64,000 nucleotides of DNA from Olsenella_L sp051876355 (GCA_051876355.1 JBJEHU010000006.1:1-64000); one strand, 5' to 3'; shown: positions 1-8,134, counted from the first letter of the stretch. Made by a program: numbers and translations. The notes: generated by a model from the letters alone, not told the origin.

Positions 1-153
1 AGACGGCCAACGAGGTCTATCGGGAGATGTTGCACTCAGCTTGACAATCCGCCAACTGAATATTCCCATCGATCAGAGTCGTCTGGAAATAGCCGTCTGA
101 GCTGCCGGAATGCCGAAATGCTGGCTGGGGGGGGAGTCACGTATCCGACGGCA

Positions 154-226
154 TATCGGACAATGGGAATCAAACTTATTGCCCTTGTCCAATAATGTCC
201 AATAACTTGTCCAACACTGTCCGATA
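154..226. promoter_or_regulatory. Tandem TGTCC boxes, probable regulator sites
   Basis: TGTCC occurs at 186, 196, 208 and 218, spaced 10, 12 and 10 bp, so about one per helical turn. The first two are an exact tandem 10-mer (TGTCCAATAA). The last, TGTCCGATA (218-226), is a perfect inverted match to TATCGGACA at 154-162. Same-face spacing plus an inverted outer arm suggests cooperative protein binding. The regulator is unknown. Confidence 0.45.
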
Positions 227-386
227 ACTGACATGCTGCGATGAGGGATGCATCCCGAAGCATGCTTGGGACAGAAGAATGGCAAGCATCTCAAGGACTG
301 CAACTCTCGATGGGCTCTATGGGACCTTGAAGCAACATCCCAGAGCGCCTGCCTGCCCCAACCTCATCGTGGTATCGTAAGAAGTC

Positions 387-408
387 CATGCCGGACAGTG
401 CCGGCATG
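387..408 (+). promoter_or_regulatory. Leader hairpin upstream of valS
   Basis: Perfect 8-bp inverted repeat CATGCCGG/CCGGCATG with a 6-nt loop, about 85 nt before the valS start. No U-tract follows, so it is not an obvious terminator. It may be part of the folded 5' leader. Confidence 0.35.
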
Positions 409-493
409 AGGGAAAGCCAGTCTCGGACGAGGCGCGCGCTCAATACACGAGTGCCAACGCGGTCGGACGGGACACGTCGGAAGGTACGTTGCT

Positions 494-3181
494 GTGAAAG
501 AGATGCCGAAGACCTACGATCCCCAAGAGCATGAGCCTCAGCTCATCCAGCAGTGGATGGATGCAGGCTGCTACCAGAGAAGCAAGGGCGTAGGCGACTG
601 CACCGTCGTTATCCCGCCTCCCAATGTGACGGGAATCCTGCACATGGGACACGCAATGGACGACTCCATCCAGGATACGTTCATTCGCTACAACCGCATG
701 AGGGGCCGCTCCACGAGGTGGATTCTGGGCACGGACCATGCAGGTATCGCAACCCAGACCAAGGTGGACAAGAAGCTCAAGAGCGAGGGCAAGAACCGTC
801 TCCAGATGGGCCGCGAGAAGTTCATCGAGGCCTGCTGGGACTGGACGCATGAGTACGGCGGAACCATCGTCAGCCAGATCAAGCGCATGGGCTGCTCCAT
901 CGACTTCTCCGACGAGAAGTTCACTATGAGCCCCGAGTTCTCCCGTGCCGTGCGCAAGGTCTTCTGCGACTGGTACCATGACGGCCTCATCTATCGCGGC
1001 AAGCGCATCGTGAACTGGTGCCCCTCCTGCCGTACCGCCATCTCCGACGACGAGGCAGAGTACAAGGACGAGAAGGGCCATCTGTGGTATCTTCGCTATC
1101 CGCTGACCGAGCCTGTCGACGGCATCGAGTACATCACGGTCGCCACGACCCGTCCTGAGACGATGCTCGGCGATACGGGCGTCGCTGTGTCTCCGCAGGA
1201 TCCCGAGAAGCAGAAGCTTGTTGGCAAGACCGTCATGCTTCCTATCGTGAACCGCGAGATTCCGATCTTCTCCGACTGGCATGTCGATGCAAACTACGGC
1301 ACGGGCTTCGTGAAGGTCACGCCTGCCCACGACCCGAACGACTATGCAATGGGCCAGACGCACAACCTGCCGCAGATCAATATCTTCGACGAGACGGCAC
1401 ATGTCGTGGACGGCTACGGCGAGTTCTCCGGCATGGACCGCGATGAGGCCCGTACCGCTATCGTCAACTGGTTCGACGAGCATGGCCTGCTCGACCACAT
1501 CGAGGAGCTCAATCACTCTGTTATGCACTGCTATCGCTGCGGCACGGCACTCGAGCCTTGGCTGTCCGAGCAGTGGTTTGTGGCTGTGGACAAGCTGAAA
1601 GGACGTGCTGCCCAGGTCGTGCGTGACGGCGAGGTGGAGTTCCACCCCGCCCGCTGGACGCAGACCTACCTCACCTGGATGGACAACCTCAAGGATTGGT
1701 GCATCTCGCGCCAGCTCTGGTGGGGCCACAGGATCCCTGTCTTCCACTGCGATGACTGCGGCTGGGAAGATGCCCTCATGGAGGACCCCGAGGTCTGCCC
1801 GAAGTGCGGAAGCAAGCACATCCATCAGGACGAGGATGTCCTCGATACCTGGTTCTCCTCTCAGCTCTGGACATTTGCAACGCAGGGCTGGCCTGACCAT
1901 CCGGAGGAGATGGAGGGACATCACCCGACGAAGGTCCTCGTGACGGCCCGCGACATCATCGCCCTCTGGGTCGCCCGCATGATCATGAGCTCGCTCTACT
2001 TCACGAACGAGGTCCCGTTCCACGACGTGTACATCTACGCCACGATCCTTGCGAAGGACGGCAGCCGCATGTCCAAGTCCAAGGGCAACGGCGTGGACCC
2101 GATGGACCTCATCGCAAAGTACGGCGCAGACGCAATGCGCTTCAACCTCCTGACGCTCATCACGACGAACCAGGACGTCAAGTTCGATGCGAACATCGAC
2201 AAGAAGACGAAGAAGCTTATTGACTCGCCGCGTACCGAGCAGGCACGCTCCTTCGTCACGAAGATCTGGAATGCTTCCCGCTTCGTGCAGATGAACCTCG
2301 ACGGCTACACGCCGGGTGCACCGAAGGCCGAGACGGCCGAAGATGCCTGGATGCTTTCCCGCCTTGCCAAGGAGGTTGCAGAGGCTACCGAGCAGCTCGA
2401 GACCTACAACTTCGGCGACTATGCGAGGAACCTCCAGAGCTTCTTCTGGGGCGAGGTCTGCGACTGGTACATCGAGCTCTGCAAGGGCCGCCTGCTCGAC
2501 GGCACGCCTGAGGAGAAGCTGCAGGTCCAGCGCAACCTCGTGTATGTCCTCGATGTCTCGATGAGGCTCCTGCACCCGGTCATGCCGTTCGTGACCGAGA
2601 GCGTCTGGGATGCCCTGCCGGCATCTGGCCTCGACGACCATAGCGCCGAGTTCCTGATGGTTGCCAAGTGGCCTGAGCCGGACGAGCTTGCCCAGTTCGT
2701 GAACGAGCGTGCAGAGCATGACTTCGATCTCGCAAAGCGCGTCATCTCCGTCGTGCGCTCCACCCGTGCGCGCTATCGCCTGTCCCCGAAGGCAGAGCTC
2801 GACGTGGCCGTAAAGTCCACGCCGGAAGATGCTGCCGTGCTCGAGTCCCAGCGTGACTTCATTACGAGCGTCGGCCGTGTCGACCAGCTTGCCCTCGGTG
2901 CAGAGCAGACAAAGCCTGCCGGCTCTGTCTCCGTGGCTGATGGCTCGCTCGAGATCTTCGTCGCCCTCGGCGGCCTGGTGGATCTCGATGCCGAAGCAAA
3001 GCGCCTCAAGAAGGAGCTTGCCAAGGCAGAGAAGGATCTTGCTTCCGTCGAGCGCACGCTTGGCAATGCAGGATTTGTTGCCAAGGCAGCGCCTGAGGTC
3101 ATCGAGAAGAAGCAGTCCCAGAAGGCAGAACTTACCGCTACCGTGGAGCAGCTCAAGGCCCAGATTGCTGACTTCGAGTAG
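494..3181 (+). CDS. valS: Valyl-tRNA synthetase
   Basis: Class I aminoacyl-tRNA synthetase that charges tRNA-Val in the cytosol and edits Thr-tRNA-Val. The 895-residue product has the usual ValRS length. It shows the HIGH-type motif (NVTGILHMGH) near residue 45, the CP1 editing domain with the TTRPET signature near residue 215, a second KMSKS-type signature (RMSKSKGN) near 525, and the C-terminal coiled-coil arm rich in Lys/Glu (about 825-890). The GTG at 494 is preferred over ATG 503 because GGAAGG (479-484) lies 9 nt upstream. Zinc-ribbon-like cysteine pairs are visible around 415-450 (CDDCGW, CPKCGS). It appears monocistronic and ends in a strong terminator. Confidence 0.97.
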   Translation: MKEMPKTYDPQEHEPQLIQQWMDAGCYQRSKGVGDCTVVIPPPNVTGILHMGHAMDDSIQDTFIRYNRMRGRSTRWILGTDHAGIATQTKVDKKLKSEGKNRLQMGREKFIEACWDWTHEYGGTIVSQIKRMGCSIDFSDEKFTMSPEFSRAVRKVFCDWYHDGLIYRGKRIVNWCPSCRTAISDDEAEYKDEKGHLWYLRYPLTEPVDGIEYITVATTRPETMLGDTGVAVSPQDPEKQKLVGKTVMLPIVNREIPIFSDWHVDANYGTGFVKVTPAHDPNDYAMGQTHNLPQINIFDETAHVVDGYGEFSGMDRDEARTAIVNWFDEHGLLDHIEELNHSVMHCYRCGTALEPWLSEQWFVAVDKLKGRAAQVVRDGEVEFHPARWTQTYLTWMDNLKDWCISRQLWWGHRIPVFHCDDCGWEDALMEDPEVCPKCGSKHIHQDEDVLDTWFSSQLWTFATQGWPDHPEEMEGHHPTKVLVTARDIIALWVARMIMSSLYFTNEVPFHDVYIYATILAKDGSRMSKSKGNGVDPMDLIAKYGADAMRFNLLTLITTNQDVKFDANIDKKTKKLIDSPRTEQARSFVTKIWNASRFVQMNLDGYTPGAPKAETAEDAWMLSRLAKEVAEATEQLETYNFGDYARNLQSFFWGEVCDWYIELCKGRLLDGTPEEKLQVQRNLVYVLDVSMRLLHPVMPFVTESVWDALPASGLDDHSAEFLMVAKWPEPDELAQFVNERAEHDFDLAKRVISVVRSTRARYRLSPKAELDVAVKSTPEDAAVLESQRDFITSVGRVDQLALGAEQTKPAGSVSVADGSLEIFVALGGLVDLDAEAKRLKKELAKAEKDLASVERTLGNAGFVAKAAPEVIEKKQSQKAELTATVEQLKAQIADFE

Positions 3182-3205
3182 CAGCTGGAACATAGTGCCA
3201 GATCG

Positions 3206-3240
3206 GGAAGGCCGCGCCAAAAGGTGCGGCCTTCCTTTTT
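3206..3240 (+). terminator. Rho-independent terminator of valS
   Basis: GGAAGGCCGC (3206-3215) pairs with GCGGCCTTCC (3226-3235), followed directly by five T. Confidence 0.9.
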
Positions 3241-3375
3241 ATGCCGATGGCTCCGTGCATGATGAATGCAGTGTCGCGCGAATGAAAGAGGGCGGAGAAG
3301 CAGGCTGGCTCGGACTGTGTTGTCTGGATCAGAACTTGAATCGTGCACCTACTGAGGAGCTGGATTGCGCAGCCA

Positions 3376-3404
3376 TTGCGGCAGTCCCATCTCAGCTGTT
3401 AGAT
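3376..3404 (+). promoter_or_regulatory. Candidate promoter of the small toxin-like gene
   Basis: TTGCGG (3376-3381) and TTAGAT (3399-3404) are separated by 17 bp, which would give a 5' leader of about 70 nt before the 3482 start. The -10 is embedded in an inverted repeat CCATCT...AGATGG (3387-3406). Confidence 0.35.
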
Positions 3405-3481
3405 GGCGATTCTTGATACCATCGTCCTGCATCAGCGATGTCCGGATGCGGGCGGCGCTCTGAGAGATCGGAGGGACGCCT

Positions 3482-3628
3482 ATGGACACTGTCCTTGAAA
3501 TCCTACAAGCAATCGCGCTCTTTGCGGGAATCCTTGCGGGAATCCTTAAAACCGCTCTCGAAGTTCTGGGGGAGGTGGAAAGGATCAGAAGGGAACATAA
3601 AGCATCTAAGGATGACGCACGCAGATAA
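3482..3628 (+). CDS. 48-residue hydrophobic peptide, type I toxin-like
   Basis: Short gene with a strong ribosome site (GGAGGG at 3470-3475, 6 nt before ATG). The peptide begins MDTVLEILQAIALF and has one membrane-spanning helix (about residues 4-30, LEILQAIALFAGILAGIL...). A highly charged tail ERIRREHKASKDDARR follows. This architecture is that of membrane-targeting type I toxins (Fst/TxpA/holin-like families); I cannot name a specific family. The helix contains a 12-bp exact tandem duplication (3524-3535 and 3536-3547) encoding AGILAGIL. The stop codon abuts a hairpin shared with a convergent minus-strand transcript, the arrangement of RNA-antitoxin systems. The toxic role is inferred. Confidence 0.6.
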   Translation: MDTVLEILQAIALFAGILAGILKTALEVLGEVERIRREHKASKDDARR

Positions 3629-3630
3629 GT

Positions 3631-3709
3631 GAAGCCCGGGGGCAACCGGGCTTCGCGAGTCGTTCACCGGCGCCGCCCGCCTCTTAAGGCCACCGGGCAC
3701 CGCTGGTGC
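3631..3709 (-). ncRNA. Putative antisense RNA antitoxin, copy 1
   Basis: A minus-strand promoter (3716-3745) would start a transcript near 3709. It reaches the GC-rich hairpin GAAGCCCGG/CCGGGCTTC (3631-3654) right after the peptide stop codon. The hairpin, about 80 nt of transcript and the promoter recur at 9151-9269 with about 75% identity. There is no U-tract, so the 3' end could lie inside the toxin gene and pair with its mRNA. Transcription is predicted, not shown. The strip also reads as a short peptide, an alternative explanation. Confidence 0.5.
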
Positions 3710-3715
3710 ACCCTT

Positions 3716-3745
3716 ATTGTACCCACCGACGGATTCTGTCAGCAA
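3716..3745 (-). promoter_or_regulatory. Promoter of antisense RNA copy 1
   Basis: On the minus strand: -35 TTGCTG (3745-3740), 18 bp, -10 TACAAT (3721-3716). The same two hexamers with the same 18-bp spacing occur in copy 2. Confidence 0.6.
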
Positions 3746-4032
3746 TGGCTGCTTCAGATTTTCAGGATTATCGACGTCTCGATGGCTGCATGAGGTGCAC
3801 AGCTCGCTCCTGTCTGATGCGGGCGCGAGCTCCTGCTCTGGCCTCAGGCCATGGTCCCTCTGCATGGGAGATATCTGCTTGGAGCATCTGGCGTGCTCTT
3901 CCTGGCGCTGTCTGCCGCTCGTTCGGATTATTTCCTCGTTCGCTAGCTCCTTGGAAACGTTCATGTTTCGGCCCCTCGTGCATGCATGCTCCGAATGGTA
4001 AGGTACCGCCATCTTCAGGAGAGGGAGATAGC

Positions 4033-5847
4033 ATGCACAAGGAATTCCTTATGGGCAACGAGGCTCTGGCCTTGGGTGCCCTTGCAGCAGGCGTGGATGT
4101 GGTGGCGGGATATCCCGGCACGCCTTCTACCGAGGTCATCGAGACCATCGTGAAGCGGCGTCCCGACCATGTCTACGTCGAGTGGTCGGTGAACGAGAAG
4201 GCTGCCATGGAGGTAGGAGCGGGCGCTGCCTATGCGGGAGCGCGCGTGCTTGTCACGATGAAGCAGGTCGGCCTCAATGTGGCATCGGATCCGCTCATGA
4301 GCCTCGAGTATGTCGGCGTCAAGGGCGGCATGGTCGTGATGGTCGCAGACGACCCTGGCCCCATCTCGAGCCAGACCGAGCAGGACACGAGGACATTTGC
4401 CCGCTTCTCGAAGCTTCCGGTCTTCGATCCGACGTCGGTGCCTGAAGCCTATGCAATGATGGCAGATGCCTTCGCGCTCTCCGAGCGCATCAAGAGCCCG
4501 GTCTTCGTCCGTGCGACGACCCGCATCGACCATGGCTACGACGTTGTCGAGGTTGCAGACGAGACAGAGTATGCGACGCACGAAATCGAAGGATGGGTGC
4601 GCGACCCGAAGCGCTGGGTCATCTTCCCGGCCCTCTCGGTGAGAAGCCATGCTGCCATCGAGAAGAGGAACGCCGAGCTCAAAGGCGAGCTCTCTTCCTA
4701 CCCCGGCAATGAGATTGTCGAGCCGAAGGCAGGACCGGTCCGTCTCGGCATCGCCTCTCATGGCATCAACTGGCAGTATGTCCGCGAGAATGTGGATGAG
4801 GGCATGCCGGTGCGCCTTCTCAAGGTGGCAACGCCTCATCCCTTCCCGGAGAAGCTGACCCTTCAGTTCCTCGAAGGGCTCGATGAGGTACTCTGCGTCG
4901 AGGAGCTCGATCCTGTCATCGAGCGCGAGCTTCTGGAATGCGCCGGAAGGCATCACCTCGCCGTCCGCATCCGTGGCAAGCTCACAGGCGACATCAAGCT
5001 CTCGGGAGAGAACTCGGTCGCCTACGTCGGATCTGCTATCAGGCATTTCATGGGAGCAGAAGAGCCGGCACAGGAAGAGGAGGCTGCCCCGCAACTTCCG
5101 GTCAGGCCACCCGTGCTCTGTGCAGGATGTCCGCACCGTGCAAGCTTCTACGACGTGAAATGCGCGATGAAGGGACAGAAGGCCGTCTTCTGTGGCGATA
5201 TCGGCTGCTATACCCTGGGCAATGCCGCACCGCTCGATATGTGCGATACCTGCCTCTGCATGGGTGCCGGCATCACGGTGGCGCAGGGCCTCTGGCATGT
5301 GGAGCCCGATATGAAGGCATTCGCCTTCGTCGGCGATTCCACATTCTTCGCCTCCGGCATCACCGGTGTCGTCAATGCGTTCTACAACCAGGCAGACCTC
5401 ACGGTCTGCGTGCTCGACAACTCGACGACTGCCATGACAGGACACCAGCCGCACCCGGGCACGGGATACACGGCAGAGGGCCAGAAGGTCACGCCGGTCT
5501 CGATCGAGCGCGTGCTTCGCGCCATCGGCCTTGAGACCGTGGTCACCATCAACCCGTTCGATCACAAGAAGGCAGTCGAGACCGTGAAAGACGTAGCGGC
5601 ACGTCCTGGTGTCAAGGCCATCATCTTCAAGTCGCCCTGCGTGATGCTCGAGCGTCCGAAGGCGAAGTCGCATGTCGATGCCGCGAAGTGCATCGCCTGC
5701 GGCCGCTGCATCCACGAGCTGGGATGCCCTGCCATCGTTCCTGCAGAGGATGGGAAGGCACACATCGACAGTTCGCTCTGCACGGGATGCACGCTCTGCG
5801 AGTCCATCTGCCCCGTCCATGCCATTTCGGGAGGCGAGCGTCTGTGA
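4033..5847 (+). CDS. iorA: Indolepyruvate:ferredoxin oxidoreductase, alpha subunit
   Basis: Oxidatively decarboxylates aryl-pyruvates (from Trp, Phe, Tyr transamination) to arylacetyl-CoA, reducing ferredoxin. The 604-residue chain has the N-terminal pyrimidine domain (MGNEALALGALAAGVD, GYPGTPSTEV), the thiamine-diphosphate domain (GDIGCYTLG near 390, GDSTFFASG near 435, then the metal-site Asn in DNSTTAMTG), and a C-terminal pair of [4Fe-4S] motifs (CIACGRCIHELGC and CTGCTLCESICP). ATG 4033 is chosen because AGGAGAGGGAGA precedes it and the upstream in-frame extension is non-homologous. Its stop overlaps the iorB start (GTGA), so the two are translationally coupled. Confidence 0.96.
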   Translation: MHKEFLMGNEALALGALAAGVDVVAGYPGTPSTEVIETIVKRRPDHVYVEWSVNEKAAMEVGAGAAYAGARVLVTMKQVGLNVASDPLMSLEYVGVKGGMVVMVADDPGPISSQTEQDTRTFARFSKLPVFDPTSVPEAYAMMADAFALSERIKSPVFVRATTRIDHGYDVVEVADETEYATHEIEGWVRDPKRWVIFPALSVRSHAAIEKRNAELKGELSSYPGNEIVEPKAGPVRLGIASHGINWQYVRENVDEGMPVRLLKVATPHPFPEKLTLQFLEGLDEVLCVEELDPVIERELLECAGRHHLAVRIRGKLTGDIKLSGENSVAYVGSAIRHFMGAEEPAQEEEAAPQLPVRPPVLCAGCPHRASFYDVKCAMKGQKAVFCGDIGCYTLGNAAPLDMCDTCLCMGAGITVAQGLWHVEPDMKAFAFVGDSTFFASGITGVVNAFYNQADLTVCVLDNSTTAMTGHQPHPGTGYTAEGQKVTPVSIERVLRAIGLETVVTINPFDHKKAVETVKDVAARPGVKAIIFKSPCVMLERPKAKSHVDAAKCIACGRCIHELGCPAIVPAEDGKAHIDSSLCTGCTLCESICPVHAISGGERL

Positions 5848-6428
5848 GCACGAATATCGTTCTTGCCGGTGTCGGCGGCCAGGGCACGGTCCTGGCATCG
5901 CGTCTCATATCCGATGCAGCGATGGCAAAAGGCCTGCCGGTCAAGGCAGCCGAGACCATCGGCATGGCGCAGCGAGGCGGCTCTGTCATGAGCCATGTGC
6001 GCATCGGCGAAGATGTCCACTCACCGCTCGTGGGCGAGGGGAGAGCAGACCTTCTCATAGCCTTCGAGCCGGCGGAGGCAGCAAGAAGGCTCGTCTATCT
6101 GAAGCCTGATGCCACGGCAATCGTTGCAGATGCACCCGTCATCCCGGTCTCCGCAATGACAGGAGGGCCGGCATACCGGAAGGAGGAGATCTTCTCCTTC
6201 CTCGAGAGCAAGGTGCCGGCAGCGCATCTCGTCTTCGTGGATGCCGCGAAGGCAGCTGAGGATCTGGGCTCTGCCAAGTGCCTGAATGTCGTGCTGCTTG
6301 GTGCAGCCCTGCGCTCCGGAGCCTTGGGACTTTCCGAAGCAGATCTCGAAGCTGCTATCAGGCATCGCGTACCTGAGCGCTTCTGGGACCTCAATCTCCG
6401 CGCTCTTTCCTATACCGCAACGCATTAG
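5844..6428 (+). CDS. iorB: Indolepyruvate:ferredoxin oxidoreductase, beta subunit
   Basis: Gamma-type subunit (pyruvate ferredoxin oxidoreductase catalytic domain, 194 residues) that completes IorA. Hallmarks are the N-terminal GVGGQGTVLASRLISDAAM and MAQRGGSVMSHVRIG. It starts with GTG at 5844 inside the iorA stop, with GGGAGGCG just upstream. The adjacent aryl-CoA ligase gene 26 nt downstream suggests arylacetyl-CoA made here is converted to the free acid with ATP gain. Confidence 0.95.
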   Translation: MSTNIVLAGVGGQGTVLASRLISDAAMAKGLPVKAAETIGMAQRGGSVMSHVRIGEDVHSPLVGEGRADLLIAFEPAEAARRLVYLKPDATAIVADAPVIPVSAMTGGPAYRKEEIFSFLESKVPAAHLVFVDAAKAAEDLGSAKCLNVVLLGAALRSGALGLSEADLEAAIRHRVPERFWDLNLRALSYTATH

Positions 6429-6454
6429 GGATACCGACCAGAAAGGGGCTGGCT

Positions 6455-7690
6455 ATGCAGATCACGGAAACGCAGCTCGATCTTGTGAACCGCCAGATTG
6501 CACGCCTCAGGGCATCGAACAACTTCTACGGCACCCGCCTCAAAGAGGCAGGCATCACGGGCGTCTCCTCGGCAGAGGAGTTCCTGAAGCTTCCGTTCTC
6601 GCAGAAGCAGGACCTGCGCGATGCCTATCCTTTGGGGCTTGCTGCCGTGCCAGAAGAGGAGATCGTCCGCATCCATTCCTCGTCGGGCACGACCGGCACG
6701 CCTGTCATCGTTCCCTATACGGCAAAGGATGTCGATGACTGGGCAGAGCAGTTCAAGCGCTGCTACGAGATGGCAGGGGTCACGAACAAAGACCGCGTCC
6801 AGATCACGCCGGGCTATGGCCTCTGGACGGCAGGCATTGGATTTCAGGCAGGTGCAGAGCGCTTGGGGGCCATGGCAATACCGATGGGCCCGGGCAACAC
6901 GGAAAAGCAGCTCCAATTCATGGTGGACATGCAGTCGACCGTCATCTGCGCCACGTCGAGCTATGCGCTGCTTCTGGCCGAGCAGGTCGAGAAGCGCGGT
7001 CTCAAGGACAAGATCGCGCTGAAGCATGGCATCATCGGCTCGGAGCGCTGGGGCGCCAAGATCCGCCAGCGCATCATGGACGGTCTTGGCATCGATACGT
7101 ACGATATCTATGGCCTGACAGAGGTCTATGGTCCTGGCATCGGCATCAGCTGCAAGCATGACTGCGGCATGCATATCTGGGATGACTACATCTATCTCGA
7201 GATTGTCGACCCGGAGACCGGAGAGCCGGTGCCTGATGGAGAATGGGGCGAGATCGTGATAACGACGCTCGTGAAGGAAGGGGCGCCGCTCATCCGCTTC
7301 CGCACCCATGACCTGTCGCGCATCATCCCCGGACAATGCCCCTGTGGTTCAAGATATCCTCGCATCGATACGCTGCAGGGACGCTCCGACGATATGTTCA
7401 AGATCCACGGCGTCAATGTATTCCCGAAGCAGATCGAAGAGGTGCTGGCACTCTATCCGCAGCTCTCGAGCGAGTATCAGATCCGTCTCTCGCATCTCGA
7501 GGGACGCGACACGATGCGCATTTACGTCGAGACCGACGGCACGCAGGACTGGGCAGATCTCTCTGAAGAGGTGGCCCACGAGGTGAAGAACAAGATCGGC
7601 TTCACGCCGATGATTAAGATTGTCGAGCTGGGAGTGCTGCCCCGAAGCGAGAAGAAGACAAAGCGCGTTATCGACGAGCGCTACGAGTAA
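6455..7690 (+). CDS. paaK: Phenylacetate-CoA ligase-type aryl-CoA ligase
   Basis: Adenylate-forming enzyme interconverting aryl acids and aryl-CoA with ATP/AMP. At 411 residues it is slightly short of the usual 430. It shows the P-loop-like SSSGTTGTPVIVPYT (near 77-90), the adenylation core YDIYGLTEVYGPG (near 215), and the C-terminal hinge RSDDMFKIHGVNVFP (near 315) with a terminal Lys in SEKKTKRVIDERY. ATG 6455 follows GAAAGGGGC. It lies directly behind iorAB, as in many archaea and anaerobes that ferment aromatic amino acids. Substrate choice (phenyl-, hydroxyphenyl- or indoleacetate) cannot be read from sequence. Confidence 0.92.
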   Translation: MQITETQLDLVNRQIARLRASNNFYGTRLKEAGITGVSSAEEFLKLPFSQKQDLRDAYPLGLAAVPEEEIVRIHSSSGTTGTPVIVPYTAKDVDDWAEQFKRCYEMAGVTNKDRVQITPGYGLWTAGIGFQAGAERLGAMAIPMGPGNTEKQLQFMVDMQSTVICATSSYALLLAEQVEKRGLKDKIALKHGIIGSERWGAKIRQRIMDGLGIDTYDIYGLTEVYGPGIGISCKHDCGMHIWDDYIYLEIVDPETGEPVPDGEWGEIVITTLVKEGAPLIRFRTHDLSRIIPGQCPCGSRYPRIDTLQGRSDDMFKIHGVNVFPKQIEEVLALYPQLSSEYQIRLSHLEGRDTMRIYVETDGTQDWADLSEEVAHEVKNKIGFTPMIKIVELGVLPRSEKKTKRVIDERYE

Positions 7691-7712
7691 GAGGATAGGT
7701 ATTCCTGCTTGT

Positions 7713-7746
7713 GGAAGGCCATGCCTGCGGGTGTGGCCTTTCCTCT
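7713..7746 (+). terminator. Probable terminator of iorAB-paaK
   Basis: GGAAGGCCA (7713-7721) pairs with TGGCCTTTCC (7734-7743) with one bulged base. The tail is T-poor (TCTTA), so it is of moderate strength. Confidence 0.55.
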
Positions 7747-8078
7747 TATCTGTAGGTCTGCCGTCTGGATTGCTCAGAGCGGCTCATTGCATCGAAGGTT
7801 TTCGACCTACGGTGGACTGCAAATTGCATCTCGCAGCATGCCTGCAAGTGCCATCTCTTTGAACTGACGACTGCGAGAAAATCGGAAGATTCATGGCAAT
7901 CCAGGCATCTATTCGTGAAAGACGCCTCCTGTACAATGCGTCGACAAGCCTGAAGCCTGCAGCGATATCTAGCTTGGCTGCAAGCGGATTGGACAAAACG
8001 GATAGATGGAGGATGCCATGGATACGACAGTAATGAAGAGAAGCGCATTGTCAGTGCAGAAGAAACCAACAAATATAT

Positions 8079-8107
8079 TCACATTTAAATGTGATATAAA
8101 ATCACAT
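8079..8107. promoter_or_regulatory. Overlapping palindromes, autoregulatory operator
   Basis: TCACATTTAAATGTGA (8079-8094) is a perfect 16-bp palindrome. Its right arm ATGTGAT (8089-8095) forms a second perfect inverted repeat with ATCACAT (8101-8107) across ATAAA. Three half-sites in AT-rich DNA 28 bp before the antitoxin ATG are typical of toxin-antitoxin operators. TATAAA at 8095-8100 could be the -10 box. Confidence 0.65.
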
Positions 8108-8134
8108 AAGAATGATTCGAGGAAAGGAGAGAGC

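Larger units (their letters stand above)
1..493. other. Non-coding leader region upstream of valS
   Basis: No open reading frame here has a credible ribosome site or family resemblance. The stretch holds an inverted/tandem TGTCC repeat array (154-226), a run of eight G (127-134) and a short perfect hairpin (387-408). A T-box leader would be plausible for a tRNA synthetase, but I could not find its UGGN bulge. No tail of an upstream gene is recognisable at the left edge. Confidence 0.5.
7691..8134. other. Intergenic stretch between paaK and the type II toxin-antitoxin pair
   Basis: Holds the paaK terminator, then about 270 bp without convincing genes, then the operator before the antitoxin. 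An in-frame upstream ATG at 8018 with its own GGAGG could lengthen the antitoxin to 160 residues. That extension would run through the operator palindrome, so it is disfavoured. Confidence 0.5.

Noticed and set aside
127..134. Run of eight G as a phase-variable tract
   Set aside because: It does not lie in or directly before any supported gene, so no switching consequence can be argued.
361..493. Possible T-box riboswitch before valS (GAGTGCCAACGCGG resembles the T-box core)
   Set aside because: The essential UGGN bulge that pairs with the tRNA ACCA end is absent, and no Stem I AGUA or GGA bulges are visible.
440..3220. 926-codon open frame opposite valS
   Set aside because: Mirror frame caused by GC-rich third positions; no ribosome site or recognisable domain, while valS on the plus strand is complete. 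The same holds for the long frames opposite iorA, thrS, hinT-ackA, pckA and ppk.
3503..4012. 169-codon minus-strand frame across the antisense-RNA unit
   Set aside because: Low-complexity, no ribosome site, and only the short GGYN.GAPA strip is conserved in copy 2; kept as an alternative reading in the findings.
7784..7996. Minus-strand 70-codon frame beginning MSNPLAAKLDIAAGFRLV
   Set aside because: The start looks protein-like but no ribosome site or homology was recognised, and the second half is clearly random.
8018..8134. Longer antitoxin from ATG 8018 with its own GGAGG
   Set aside because: The extension translates the operator palindrome; the start at 8135 has a good ribosome site and fits family length better. 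Not fully excluded.
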